Shown one piece after another: positions 51,454 through 59,638 of a stretch of DNA of 64,000 bases. A program made the position numbers and the translations under genes. A model generated the notes under the pieces. The model was not told the origin of the DNA and ran no database searches. It was given only the letters and a program-made list of their open reading frames with translations. Where the stretch lies: the NCBI RefSeq assembly GCF_002218065.1, contig NZ_BDUB01000001.1:5360429-5424428 (forward strand), in the 5' to 3' direction. Origin of the DNA: Nodularia sp. NIES-3585. GTDB lineage: Bacteria > Cyanobacteriota > Cyanobacteriia > Cyanobacteriales > Nostocaceae. Positions within the stretch are counted from its first letter, which is position 1. Every line of letters begins with the position of its first letter.

Positions 51454-51703
51454 ATGAGTAACTATATCCCAATTCCTGAAAGAGCATTTGAATTTGCTGT
51501 TAGAATAACCAAAATTTGTTCTTATTTAGACAAACAACCAGGAACACCAAGATTATTAGCTGCTCAGTTATTCAGATCAGGTACATCAATTGGTGCAAAT
51601 ATTGAAGAATCTCAGTCTGCTGAAAGTAATAGAGATTTTATCAGCAAGCAATCGATAGCACTCAAAGAAGCGAAAGAAACAAAATACTGGTTGAAGCTTT
51701 TAA
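51454..51703 (+). pseudogene. Four-helix-bundle protein gene, 5' part (split by IS)
   Basis: From ATG 51454: IPIPERAFEFAVRITKICSY, AAQLFRSGTSIGANIEESQS, ALKEAKETKYWLKLL, the pattern of the four-helix-bundle family once named 23S rRNA intervening-sequence protein. Family members are 115-125 residues; here the family sequence ends at 51703, and 17 unrelated codons follow to a stop at 51756. The missing C-terminus is found in the same sense at 53783-53902. The gap is an insertion sequence with a TTAA duplication, so the gene is interrupted. Confidence 0.9.
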
Positions 51704-51884
51704 CGCTCTTTTATGCCTCTAGAGAGAGAAAAATAAGATCAAATCCGGGAATTTAGGGAATTTCTTGAGAAATATAAATAAGCAGGCGATGGGGTGTCGG
51801 AAAAATGGGGAAGCAATCAAACATATTTGTGAAAAAATCAAGATATGGCAGACATTACAGGTAACATGATTAAGAAACAAAATC

Positions 51885-52388
51885 ATGTTTAAAGTGAATA
51901 AAAAAATTACTAAAAAAGCCTTAAACCCTAACTGGGGAGGATATAGAGAAAAATCTGGGAGAAAATCCACCTGGAATCATAAAGAAACCAGCACAATCCG
52001 TATACCAAAAGCACTAGAGCAAGAAGTGATGAGGTATGCACGATATTTAGATGCAGGATTGGAACTTGATCATGAAACAGATTCAAGTCAGTGGGATGAT
52101 TTTGTGACTGAATCAAATTTGACAGTTGTAGATAGGATTAACGACGAATTTGAAGATGAAATAAATTCAAGTTCAGAGACATTAAATGCGCTCAATACTA
52201 CTGACCAACTTGAAAGAGTTACAGAATCAGGTTTCGAGGGTTATCCCATGCGATCGTTCATGGATGCTATATTTCTAGCAAGAGAAATTGTGCAGCAGAA
52301 AAAGTCTGCGCGAATATCCTTAGCTAAATTTATATCTAGGTTTTATTTAACACCTGTAAATAGTGAATCCTTAAGAAGTTATCCTTGA
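51885..52388 (+). CDS. IS passenger protein with ribbon-helix-helix-like N-terminus
   Basis: A 167-residue protein within the IS. The N-terminus has GYREKSGRKSTWNHKETSTI followed by RIPKALEQEVMRYARYLDAG, a basic G-R-K-S arm and a strand-helix-helix like ribbon-helix-helix DNA-binding proteins. The middle is acidic and flexible (DRINDEFEDEINSSSETLNA); the C-terminus is helical (SFMDAIFLAREIVQQKKSAR). It is convergent with the transposase, 13 bp between stops. It could regulate transposition or recognise target or ends. I do not know a named family for it. Confidence 0.6.
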   Translation: MFKVNKKITKKALNPNWGGYREKSGRKSTWNHKETSTIRIPKALEQEVMRYARYLDAGLELDHETDSSQWDDFVTESNLTVVDRINDEFEDEINSSSETLNALNTTDQLERVTESGFEGYPMRSFMDAIFLAREIVQQKKSARISLAKFISRFYLTPVNSESLRSYP

Positions 52389-52401
52389 ATTACCTGATAG
52401 T

Positions 52402-53721
52402 TTACCCCGAATTCACAGTGATATAACCTTGAAATTGATTCATTATCTCTATCAATTTCTGGAATCCTAACTGTAAATTAGGGTTAAGAAAAACAATTAA
52501 CCAAGGTTTAATTAAATTCCAGAATACGTATGGTTGAATAACTAATCTTAAATTGTTTAAAGTGGATTTCCATCCCAAATTAAAATCCCACCATTTATGA
52601 TTGCTAAAATTCTCTGGTTCTGTTGATATTGGCGGTGAACTTTTTTCATGGAGGCTTTCACTATCAGATTCATTTCTAGCGTTGGCTTGTAAACTTACTA
52701 AGAAATAAGCACTCATAATTAGTTCCCACCATCTTTCTATCTGGTGATAATTAGTAAGTCTAAAGTCAGCCCATCCTAGTTCATTTTTACCTTGCTTAAA
52801 AGCATACTCTACCCAATTACGAAATCCATAAAGGTTTCCTAATTGGTCAGCCATATCACTTTTCAAGTTTGTTTTGACATACCACGTCTGATTTTTTGGT
52901 AAAGTCTCTGGGTCATTAGTGATTCGCCAATATGTTATGAGCTTTGAATCACCACAAGTGATTTGTTGTATATATCTTTTTTGAGTCTTTTTATCACTAA
53001 ATACACGCTCAAACTCCTGCCATACCTCATATATAGCCTCTCTCTCCTGTACGCTAAATCTGGCATGATTACTTCTTATAGCAAGTAAATAAGGTTTTTT
53101 ATGCTTGTCTAATACTGCGATGAATGTTGGACTTTCACCATACAAACTATCAGCTAAAACCAAGTCAAAATTAAATCCATATTTTAGCAGGGTTTCAATT
53201 ATTTCCACTGCCAATTGTGGCTTGGTTTTATATATTCCCTTTTCTTCCAATCTCTTCCTTGGTTTATATATTAGAAATATTAACGGAAAAGTCAAGTCTC
53301 CCAACACTCCATAAGCATTTACTGAAACTATCCCATTATCCACTTTCCCTAAGTTTCCAATATATTGTCTTGCTACATAATCAGTCGTCTTACCTTTCTT
53401 TTTATCCCCGGTTTCATCAATTACCAACTTAAATGAACGTCCCTGCAACATTTTCAGAGTCAGTTCTAATCTTCTATCTTGCAAAACTACTACTGACCAA
53501 GGTGAATCCGTCAAAAAGTTTTGCAGTGGTTGTGCGTCATGTAAGCCCACTGCCTTGGCGATTTCTGGTAAAGTTTTACGTTTGATATCAGATAACATTC
53601 CTACGTGTAGATGTTTGAAGTTCTCAAATGTCCTTACTTCTGGAAACAAGTCTCTATACGCATTGCAATACTCATCTACCACTGTGACAGTCGAGGTAGC
53701 CGTTCTTGAAACCAATTCCAC
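52402..53721 (-). CDS. IS701 family transposase (DDE)
   Basis: A 439-residue transposase. The RNase H-like core shows the first aspartate in FKLVIDETGDKKKGKTTDYV, then YIGNLGKVDNGIVSVNAYGV, and the second in FDLVLADSLYGESPTF. The likely glutamate lies in the helix FRNWVEYAFKQGKNELGWAD. This is the IS701 (DDE_5-like) layout, and the length is normal. The start ATG 53721 lies 61 bp inside the right end of the element. No frameshift or stop is visible, so the protein may be functional. Confidence 0.92.
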   Translation of the reverse strand: MELVSRTATSTVTVVDEYCNAYRDLFPEVRTFENFKHLHVGMLSDIKRKTLPEIAKAVGLHDAQPLQNFLTDSPWSVVVLQDRRLELTLKMLQGRSFKLVIDETGDKKKGKTTDYVARQYIGNLGKVDNGIVSVNAYGVLGDLTFPLIFLIYKPRKRLEEKGIYKTKPQLAVEIIETLLKYGFNFDLVLADSLYGESPTFIAVLDKHKKPYLLAIRSNHARFSVQEREAIYEVWQEFERVFSDKKTQKRYIQQITCGDSKLITYWRITNDPETLPKNQTWYVKTNLKSDMADQLGNLYGFRNWVEYAFKQGKNELGWADFRLTNYHQIERWWELIMSAYFLVSLQANARNESDSESLHEKSSPPISTEPENFSNHKWWDFNLGWKSTLNNLRLVIQPYVFWNLIKPWLIVFLNPNLQLGFQKLIEIMNQFQGYITVNSG

Positions 53722-53782
53722 GCCCCTGGTAAGTTAATCTTCTAGTAGTTAATTATACTCTTTTGAGAGTAATAAAAGAGCG

Positions 53783-53902
53783 TTAATCAAATCAGAAATG
53801 ATGACTGAGGCACAAGTAAAAAGCCTTTTAGATGAGTGTGAACAGTTAATTAAAATTATTGCTAAATCGATTGTAACGGCTAAAGGAAAGCTAGATAAAT
53901 AA
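53783..53902 (+). pseudogene. Four-helix-bundle protein gene, 3' part
   Basis: Beginning with the duplicated TTAA, the frame reads LIKSEMMTEAQVKSLLDECE and QLIKIIAKSIVTAKGKLDK, then TAA. This is the family's C-terminal helix pair and joins exactly in frame to the part ending at 51703. A decayed DNA copy of its last 60 bases lies at 47018-47060. Confidence 0.88.
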
Positions 53903-54273
53903 ACTTTTGACTTTTGACTTTTGACTTTTGACTTCCCCGAAGGGGCTGCCAGGTATCGGAAATCTGAAATGTTTATTCTACCGTGGCTTTTGGGCTTGTA
54001 ATAAATCTTTATAAATATCGGAAAGCCTTAGATGTTACAGTTTACAAGTTTCGATGCGAGAGAAGAGAACTTGCTCCCTCTTATTAACTCCAATCTTAAC
54101 CACACCACAAAAATATTAATGGGGAGGTGTCCTCTTGGGGATGAGGTATCAAAAGTCACGTTACTATATCTTATCCAGCTTCCATTCACTCTCCATCCTA
54201 CGCGATCGCCGAATTTTTTCCAGGCTTCTGAATCATAATTGCCGTCTGCTTTACCGCCAACGCTCAAGTAAAT
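53862..54273 (-). repeat. Right copy of the [four-helix end - heptamer - GUN4] duplication
   Basis: It contains the 3' end of the four-helix-bundle gene, TTTTGAC heptamers (53909-53932), the CCCCGAAGGGG hairpin, GCTGCCAGGTATCGGAAAT and the GUN4 3' end of the TIR-GUN4 gene. The left, decayed copy is at 47018-47566 in the same orientation. Confidence 0.75.
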
Positions 54274-55149
54274 TTCCTTCTGGACGCTGAAGCCAAAATG
54301 TCCATTGCTATATTTTACCCATAAGCGGTCAATTGTCCGTAAGTCGGTGCAAGGAAAATTTAACAGTTCGCCTTCCGTGAACCAATCGCCTTCTTTCTTA
54401 CCTACTGCTTTAATCATCACCCGATAGGTTTCTTGGTCGGCTTCTTTCCAGTTTTCTGCTGCTAGTAGGTCGCGCAGTCTGGTGTAGTCTATGCCTTTTT
54501 CTGAGTCCAGGTTATCTGTAGCAGTTGGTGGCTGAATATTAAGACGCGAGTTAAGAATCTCTTCAGCCTGATCTGCCGAGATATTTGGCTGAACGCCGAG
54601 ATGTGAGTTGACAAAGGAAGCTTTTTTATCAGGTTGAGACGGCGTTGTGAGAGATGATGAATGCTGAATTATCCGCGGTGTCTCCGGGATTGCAGTCACT
54701 GGTTGCTCTTGTACTGCTGCACTTCGACCTCTAATGCCACGTATTAAATTTTCTAATGCTTCTTCATCATTTGAACTAGTGAATTTAATCCAAGCCCATT
54801 GACTCAAATAATATAAATCCTCTGGAATATCATTAATACCAGGGAGCAAGATGGGAATCACGCGAAAACCTTTTGCGTTGTTTTTTTTCAGAAAAAGGTT
54901 GATTATTGCACCAAGTTCAAGATTCTCCTGAAAAGTCCCTAATCCATTTTGACTAATAAAAAAAGCACCTACTTTAGACTGCGAAATCCCTTGGGAGACA
55001 ACTTTCTGAATATTGTCTCCCGCAAAAATTTGTTCCTTATCTAACCACGGATTTAAACCATTTTTTTTCAGATATTGAGCAATTTTTATAACTTCTGGCT
55101 TGTCTAAACTATTGTGAGCAAGAAAAACATCAAACTTAGGCTGTTCCAT
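54028..55149 (-). CDS. TIR domain - GUN4 domain protein
   Basis: A 373-residue fusion. Residues 5-140 form a TIR domain: FDVFLAHNSLDKPEVIKIAQ, YLKKNGLNPWLDKEQIFAGD, SKVGAFFISQNGLGTFQENL with the glutamate of ENLELGAI in the place of the NADase catalytic residue, and FRVIPILLPGI. A Ser/Pro/Thr-rich linker follows (145-215). Residues 223-345 are GUN4: IDYTRLRDLLAAENWKEADQ, LNFPCTDLRTIDRLWVKYSN, GHFGFSVQKEIYLSVGG, FGDRVGWRVNGSW. GUN4 binds tetrapyrroles; TIR may cleave NAD+ or act as an adaptor. It is likely soluble and may couple a tetrapyrrole signal to a stress response. Confidence 0.9.
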   Translation of the reverse strand: MEQPKFDVFLAHNSLDKPEVIKIAQYLKKNGLNPWLDKEQIFAGDNIQKVVSQGISQSKVGAFFISQNGLGTFQENLELGAIINLFLKKNNAKGFRVIPILLPGINDIPEDLYYLSQWAWIKFTSSNDEEALENLIRGIRGRSAAVQEQPVTAIPETPRIIQHSSSLTTPSQPDKKASFVNSHLGVQPNISADQAEEILNSRLNIQPPTATDNLDSEKGIDYTRLRDLLAAENWKEADQETYRVMIKAVGKKEGDWFTEGELLNFPCTDLRTIDRLWVKYSNGHFGFSVQKEIYLSVGGKADGNYDSEAWKKFGDRVGWRVNGSWIRYSNVTFDTSSPRGHLPINIFVVWLRLELIRGSKFSSLASKLVNCNI

Positions 55150-55373
55150 TTATCACTCCTCCACGCCTGCAATTTTTTTTTGCCAACGCCTTCGCGTAAT
55201 CTTCCAAGCCACCGCGCAAAGCTTCCAACTCACTTCGCAACTTTGCTTCCTCCGACCAACTCTGCTCATGTTCCTTGGGACTCACCCCCACCCAATGTCT
55301 TCTTTTGTAGGGCTATCCATTACCCACATCCGAACTCACGTTAATTCAGGACTAAAGTCCTGACTACAAACCT

Positions 55374-56489
55374 TTAACCTGAATCTGATGTTGCTTCAAT
55401 ATCTGAACTTATCGAAAGTGGGGAAATACCAGATTTTTGTTCATTCAACAATTTCGGTTGTAAATAAAGATTTTCCACCAATACGCCGACACCGGCTACC
55501 CAAGGCGGGACAATGACAGCGCCAATAATGCCTAAAACTTGTGTTCCTCCCAGTACGGCTAAAAGTTGATATAAAGGCCGGACTCGCACTGACGAACCTA
55601 CCAACAAGGGGTCAAGTACATAGGTTTCCAAATTTTGGATTAACACAAATAACAGCAACACCCAGAGAAAAGTTAAACCACTTTGAGGTATTGCTACAAT
55701 TAAAGCGGGAATTGCCCCTAAAACTGGACCGACAAAGGGAATTAAATTCGTAAATCCAGCAATTACACCCAGGGCTAAGGCAAATTCTGATAGTCCTAAA
55801 ATCCTCAAACCCAGGGTAATCACTACACCTAAAATGGCTGAAACTAAAACTCGCCCTTGAATATAACCCCCCATGCGGCGAGAAATAGGTATAACTTGGT
55901 CGGCTAGACGTTCGTCCCACGGTTGGGGAAACAAACTCACTAAACCTTTGACTAAGTTTTTGCTTCCAGCCACCATATAGGCGGACATGACTAAGGCTAA
56001 AATCAAATTTACTACGCCGCCAATAAAGCCACGTGTAAAGCCAAAGGAACGCACAACTAGTTGCTGACTAGAACGAAATAACCAATTAGTCAGGGATTGG
56101 AGGTCGAAAAATTCTTCTACTGACTCGATTTGAGTGATTCCCAATCGTAGAGCAAAGTTTTCCGCTGCAATCCATAAGTTATCTAGATAAATTGGCAATT
56201 TGCTAGCTAATCGCTGAATTTGTTCCGAAACGGATGGCCCAATGATTAAACCTGCGCCAATTAAACCAAAAATTAGGCTAACGTATACGATAATTACGCC
56301 TAGCCAACGGGGAAAACGCAATTTTTCGGCGGCGTTCACTAATGGCGCGATCGCAGCTGCCAATACTACCGCTATCATTAAAGTTAATATTAAACTCCGT
56401 AATTGCCACAGTAAGACTACCAGAAAGAAAACGGCGACAATTAGCAAGAGGTCAGATAAGGAAACAGACTTACGCTGGTCATTAGTCAT
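55374..56489 (-). CDS. AI-2E family transporter (PerM-like)
   Basis: A 371-residue polytopic membrane protein with about seven helices: LLLIVAVFFLVVLLWQLRSL and LTLMIAVVLAAAIAPLVNAA at the N-terminus, then GVVITLGLRILGLSEFALALGVIAGFTNLIPFVGPVLGAIPA, the conserved family core, and LYQLLAVLGGTQVLGIIGAVIVPPWVAGV. The family includes TqsA and PerM-like proteins and Na+/H+ antiporters, so the substrate is open. TCATTAG repeats lie between it and cysS. It stands alone on the minus strand. Confidence 0.9.
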   Translation of the reverse strand: MTNDQRKSVSLSDLLLIVAVFFLVVLLWQLRSLILTLMIAVVLAAAIAPLVNAAEKLRFPRWLGVIIVYVSLIFGLIGAGLIIGPSVSEQIQRLASKLPIYLDNLWIAAENFALRLGITQIESVEEFFDLQSLTNWLFRSSQQLVVRSFGFTRGFIGGVVNLILALVMSAYMVAGSKNLVKGLVSLFPQPWDERLADQVIPISRRMGGYIQGRVLVSAILGVVITLGLRILGLSEFALALGVIAGFTNLIPFVGPVLGAIPALIVAIPQSGLTFLWVLLLFVLIQNLETYVLDPLLVGSSVRVRPLYQLLAVLGGTQVLGIIGAVIVPPWVAGVGVLVENLYLQPKLLNEQKSGISPLSISSDIEATSDSG

Positions 56490-56600
56490 TGGTTATTAGT
56501 CATTGGTTATTAGTCATTTGTCATTTGTCATTGGTCATTTGTCATTGAGAAGTCAAACTCTTCCCCCCTATTCCCCCCTATTCCCCACTCCCTACTCCCC
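56480..56600. repeat. GTCATTG/A and CCCTATTCCCC tandem repeats
   Basis: Between AI-2E and cysS: about nine loosely tandem units of GTCATTRG (56480-56545) followed by TTCCCCCCTATTCCCC and CCCACTCCC units (56560-56605). Only repeats are seen here. Confidence 0.75.
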
Positions 56601-56610
56601 ATTCCCTTCA

Positions 56611-58089
56611 CTAACGATGCCAGCGAGTACCATCACGGCTATCAATTAATGTAATACCTTCTGCCTGTAATTGGTCACGGATGCGATCGCTTGCGGCAAA
56701 ATTCTTGGCTTTACGGGCTGCTTGTCGTTGTTGAATTAACTCTTCAATTTCGGTATCAGTTAAACCTTCAATTTTCACAGTTTCCGCTTCTGGTTGGGCG
56801 ACTAAACCAAATACTTCTGCTAACATCACCAATGTGTGCCACTGTTTTTGTAACTCTTCTGGAGAAGTTTCACTTTTTCCCTGATGCACAATAATATTGC
56901 CTTGGCGGCGCAGTTCCTTGGCTAACTCAAATAACACCGTTAACCCACCGGGAAAATTAAAGTCATCATTTACAGCTTCCTGGAAACGCTGGATGTGAAT
57001 TTCTGAAGTTAGCTTTTCCCCACTCCCCCGGTTACTGAGCGTAGTCGAAGTAACTCCCCACTCCCCACTCCCCACTCCGCCGTATTCATAGCCAAAGAGT
57101 AAACCTTCTTTGAGGGTGTGCCAGCCGTTAGTTGCAGCTGCGATCGCTTCGTCGGTAAAATCAATTGGTTTACGATATTGTGCCATGAGGACAAATAACC
57201 TCACTGCCATTGGCTCAACGTCTCTATCTAGCAAGTCCCGAATGGTGGTAAAGTTGCCCAAGGATTTGGACATTTTCTCACCATCGACTTTGACCATGCC
57301 GTTATGTAGCCAGTAAGTCGCTAGGGGTTTACCTGTGACTGCTTCTGATTGGGCAATTTCGTTTTCATGGTGGGGAAAAATTAAGTCAGCACCACCAGCA
57401 TGAATGTCTATTGTCTCACCCAAGCGATCGCGCACCATTGCCGAGCATTCTATATGCCATCCCGGACGACCTGGCCCCCAAGATGATTCCCAAGCGGGTT
57501 CTCCTGGTTTGGCGGCTTTCCACAGGGCAAAATCAAAGGGGTCTTTCTTTTTCTGATATTCTGGATCTTCTACCTGTACGCGATCGCTTGCCCCGGCTTG
57601 CATATCTTCTAATTTGCGCCCAGAAAGCTTACCATATTCATTAAACCGCCGGACTGCATAGTAAACGTCACCGTTGGCAGGGTACGCAAAACCTTTATTT
57701 TCCAACTCATGAATTAAGCGCTGAATCCCATTCATGGTGTGAGTTGCACGGGGATATTCATCAGCTGGTTTAATTCCCAAACGTCCCATATCCTCAAAAT
57801 AGGCGTTGATATAACGTTCCGCCACAGCTTCCATCGATGAATGTTCTTCGCGCGATCGCTTGAGAATTTTGTCATCAATATCGGTAAAATTTTGGATATA
57901 GCGCACCTCATAACCGATAAACTGGAGGTAACGACGAACTACATCCCACACTATACAAGCTCTGGCATGACCCAAATGGCAGTAATCATACACCGTCACA
58001 CCGCAGTAGTACATCTTCACCTTACCTGGTTCCACTGTTGCAAATGCTTCTTGACGACGGGTGAGAGTATTGTAAAGAGTTAGGGTCAT
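56611..58089 (-). CDS. cysS: Cysteinyl-tRNA synthetase with in-frame repeat insertion
   Basis: CysS charges tRNA-Cys. The 492-residue class I synthetase has MYYCGVTVYDYCHLGHARAC (zinc cysteine and HIGH-type motif HLGH), GWHIECSAM and HPHHENEIAQSEA-like IFPHHENEIAQSE with zinc ligands, and KMSKSLGNF. Between the anticodon-helix region and IQRFQEAVNDDFNFPGGL the sequence GVGSGEWGVTSTTLSNRGSG (about residues 336-357) is unlike any synthetase: it is the translation of GGGGAGT heptamers and a GTTACTTCGACTACGCTCAG hairpin at 57017-57082. The frame is kept, so the enzyme probably tolerates the loop. Confidence 0.96.
   Translation of the reverse strand: MTLTLYNTLTRRQEAFATVEPGKVKMYYCGVTVYDYCHLGHARACIVWDVVRRYLQFIGYEVRYIQNFTDIDDKILKRSREEHSSMEAVAERYINAYFEDMGRLGIKPADEYPRATHTMNGIQRLIHELENKGFAYPANGDVYYAVRRFNEYGKLSGRKLEDMQAGASDRVQVEDPEYQKKKDPFDFALWKAAKPGEPAWESSWGPGRPGWHIECSAMVRDRLGETIDIHAGGADLIFPHHENEIAQSEAVTGKPLATYWLHNGMVKVDGEKMSKSLGNFTTIRDLLDRDVEPMAVRLFVLMAQYRKPIDFTDEAIAAATNGWHTLKEGLLFGYEYGGVGSGEWGVTSTTLSNRGSGEKLTSEIHIQRFQEAVNDDFNFPGGLTVLFELAKELRRQGNIIVHQGKSETSPEELQKQWHTLVMLAEVFGLVAQPEAETVKIEGLTDTEIEELIQQRQAARKAKNFAASDRIRDQLQAEGITLIDSRDGTRWHR
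57017..57082. repeat. Heptamer and hairpin repeat inside cysS
   Basis: CCCCACTCCCCC, then the hairpin GTTACTGAGCGTAGTCGAAG-TAAC (57031-57054), then three CCCCACT units. The same CCCCACT unit fills 63946-64000. In cysS it is translated in frame. Confidence 0.85.
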
Positions 58090-58376
58090 ACGATTTTAGA
58101 TTTTAGATTTTAGATTTTAGATTTTAGATTAAGGGGCTTGAGAATTTTAGGCTGGGGTTAGCCAAGGGTATGCAGCGCAGCGATGTAGTTTCGAGTAATA
58201 ATAGGGTAAAACAGCTGCAATCACAGCCCATCATCCCTATGCTAGTACGGCAAGGCAGAAATCAACCATCCCCTCCCGAAAAATGAACCCCTCATACTAG
58301 CGTAATTACGTTAGCGTAGCTCCTCTGAAAGAGGCATTACGAATTACTTCACTTTTTGATATTTGATAACAGCACT
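58090..58376. repeat. TTTAGAT heptamer array and intergenic repeats upstream of cysS and cobW-like gene
   Basis: 58090-58131 holds about six TTTTAGA units, as upstream of ruvX (27076). Then comes GCGCAGCGATGTAG, and CGTAATTACG with GTTAGCGTAGCTCCTC (58299-58324) near the start of the CobW gene. CGTAATTACG is a perfect palindrome and could be an operator; nothing else is visible. Confidence 0.65.
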
Positions 58377-59444
58377 ATGCAATCAGTAGTTAGTTCCGAA
58401 TTTACAGCAATGGATGCGCCTAAGCAAGGAATGCCAGTCACCATTATTACTGGTTTTCTTGGTAGCGGCAAAACAACTTTATTGAATCATATCCTCAGTA
58501 ATCAACAAGGTGTGAAAACTGCTGTATTAGTGAATGAATTTGGAGAAATTGGCATTGATAATGAGCTAATTGTCTCTACCGAAGAGAATATGGTGGCTCT
58601 CAGCAATGGTTGTATTTGCTGCACTATTAATAATGATTTAGTAGATGCAGTTTACCAAGTTTTAGAACGCCAAGAAAATCTCGATTATTTGGTGGTAGAA
58701 ACAACTGGATTAGCTGACCCGTTACCAGTGGCTTTAACCTTTCTCGGTACAGAATTACGAGATTTAACTCGCCTCGATTCGATTATTACCGTAGTAGATG
58801 CAGCTAACTACAGTCTGGATCTATTTAACTCTGAGGCGGCATATAGTCAAATTGCCTACGGTGATATCATTATCCTGAATAAATCAGACTTGGTTGATGA
58901 GGCGGCTTTGAATGATTTGGAACGCAAAATCAATGATGTCAAAGAAGGTGCTAGAATTATTCGCAGCGAGCGATCGCAAGTTCCACTGCCTTTAATTCTC
59001 AGTGTGGGTCTGTTTGCGTCTGAAAAGTATTTTGATGAAGCAGATAAACATGATCACGATCATGAACACCATGATCATGATCACTCAAAATGTGACCACG
59101 AAGATGATCATGAACATCATCACCATGATCATTCCCACCATTTAGAAAATGATGGCTTTACCTCTATCTCTTTCCAAAGTTATCAGCCTTTTGCGATCAG
59201 AAAGTTTCAGTATTTCTTAGATAATGAATTACCCGCAAATATTTTCCGGGCTAAGGGGATTATCTGGTTTGATGAAAGTCCTAATCGTCATATTTTCCAC
59301 CTTTGCGGTAAACGTTTTACTTTGGATGATGATGAATGGAAAGGTACACCGAAAACTCAGTTGGTGCTGATTGGTCAAGATTTGGATCGTGATTCTTTGA
59401 TTTCTCAGTTGGAAAGCTGCGTTTGTGTTCCTTCTGCAAGCTGA
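58377..59444 (+). CDS. CobW/COG0523-type GTPase, metallochaperone-like
   Basis: A 355-residue G3E GTPase. P-loop TIITGFLGSGKTTLLNHIL, the metal-site CxCC in SNGCICCTINND, LVVETTGLADPLPVAL, the base-recognition ILNKSDLVD and a C-terminal CobW_C domain (AIRKFQYFLDNELPANIFRA to the end). A strongly His/Asp-rich loop (about residues 220-258, KHDHDHEHHDHDHSKCDHED) would bind zinc, nickel or cobalt. This suits a zinc-handling chaperone; a role in cobalamin synthesis is less likely. ATG 58377 is preferred to TTG 58356. The start is preceded by the palindrome noted upstream. Confidence 0.93.
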   Translation: MQSVVSSEFTAMDAPKQGMPVTIITGFLGSGKTTLLNHILSNQQGVKTAVLVNEFGEIGIDNELIVSTEENMVALSNGCICCTINNDLVDAVYQVLERQENLDYLVVETTGLADPLPVALTFLGTELRDLTRLDSIITVVDAANYSLDLFNSEAAYSQIAYGDIIILNKSDLVDEAALNDLERKINDVKEGARIIRSERSQVPLPLILSVGLFASEKYFDEADKHDHDHEHHDHDHSKCDHEDDHEHHHHDHSHHLENDGFTSISFQSYQPFAIRKFQYFLDNELPANIFRAKGIIWFDESPNRHIFHLCGKRFTLDDDEWKGTPKTQLVLIGQDLDRDSLISQLESCVCVPSAS

Positions 59445-59482
59445 TGTTTTGGGCTGCTTCTAGTCACCAAAGTTATCTATAT

Positions 59483-59572
59483 GAGGAACTAACCGCATTC
59501 GCGCAGCGTATGCCCCCAGGGCTTTAGGGCGCAAAGTACACAAAGAAAGAAGGAAGAAGGAGGAAGGAGGAA
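59483..59572. repeat. AACCGCA...GCGCAAAG repeat with nested insert
   Basis: AACTAACCGCA is separated from GGGCGCAAAGTACACAAAG by ATTCGCGCAGCGTATGCCC and CAGGGCTTTA. At 8895 the same repeat lacks this insert (AACCGCAAAGGACGCAAAG), so the roughly 30-bp piece has inserted into the longer repeat. Confidence 0.7.
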
Positions 59573-59578
59573 GGAAGA

Positions 59579-59632
59579 AACCCACGCAGGTGGGTTTTGC
59601 TTGTATAGCCGCGACTTTTAGTCGCCAGGGCT
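59579..59632. repeat. Double-hairpin intergenic repeat, copy 3
   Basis: AACCCACGCAGGTGGGTT and GCGACTTTTAGTCGC with the connecting TTGTATAGCC and trailing CAGGGCTTTT. It differs from copy 1 (19397) by paired changes in the first stem (CCCGC to CCCAC with GCGGG to GTGGG), so the hairpin shape is conserved. Confidence 0.85.
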
Positions 59633-59638
59633 TTTCTT

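Larger units (their letters stand above)
51704..53782. mobile_element. IS701-type insertion sequence with passenger gene, 2079 bp
   Basis: The ends are fixed by three facts. The direct repeat TTAA is present at 51700-51703 and 53783-53786. The termini CGCTCTTTTAT (51704) and ATAAAAGAGCG (to 53782) are inverted repeats, with CTCT matches continuing inside. Removing the element and one TTAA restores the four-helix-bundle frame (KLL-IKSEMM). A 4-bp YTAR-like target fits IS701. Inside are a DDE transposase (minus) and a convergent passenger gene (plus). Usual IS701 elements are about 1.4 kb, so this one is enlarged. Confidence 0.85.
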
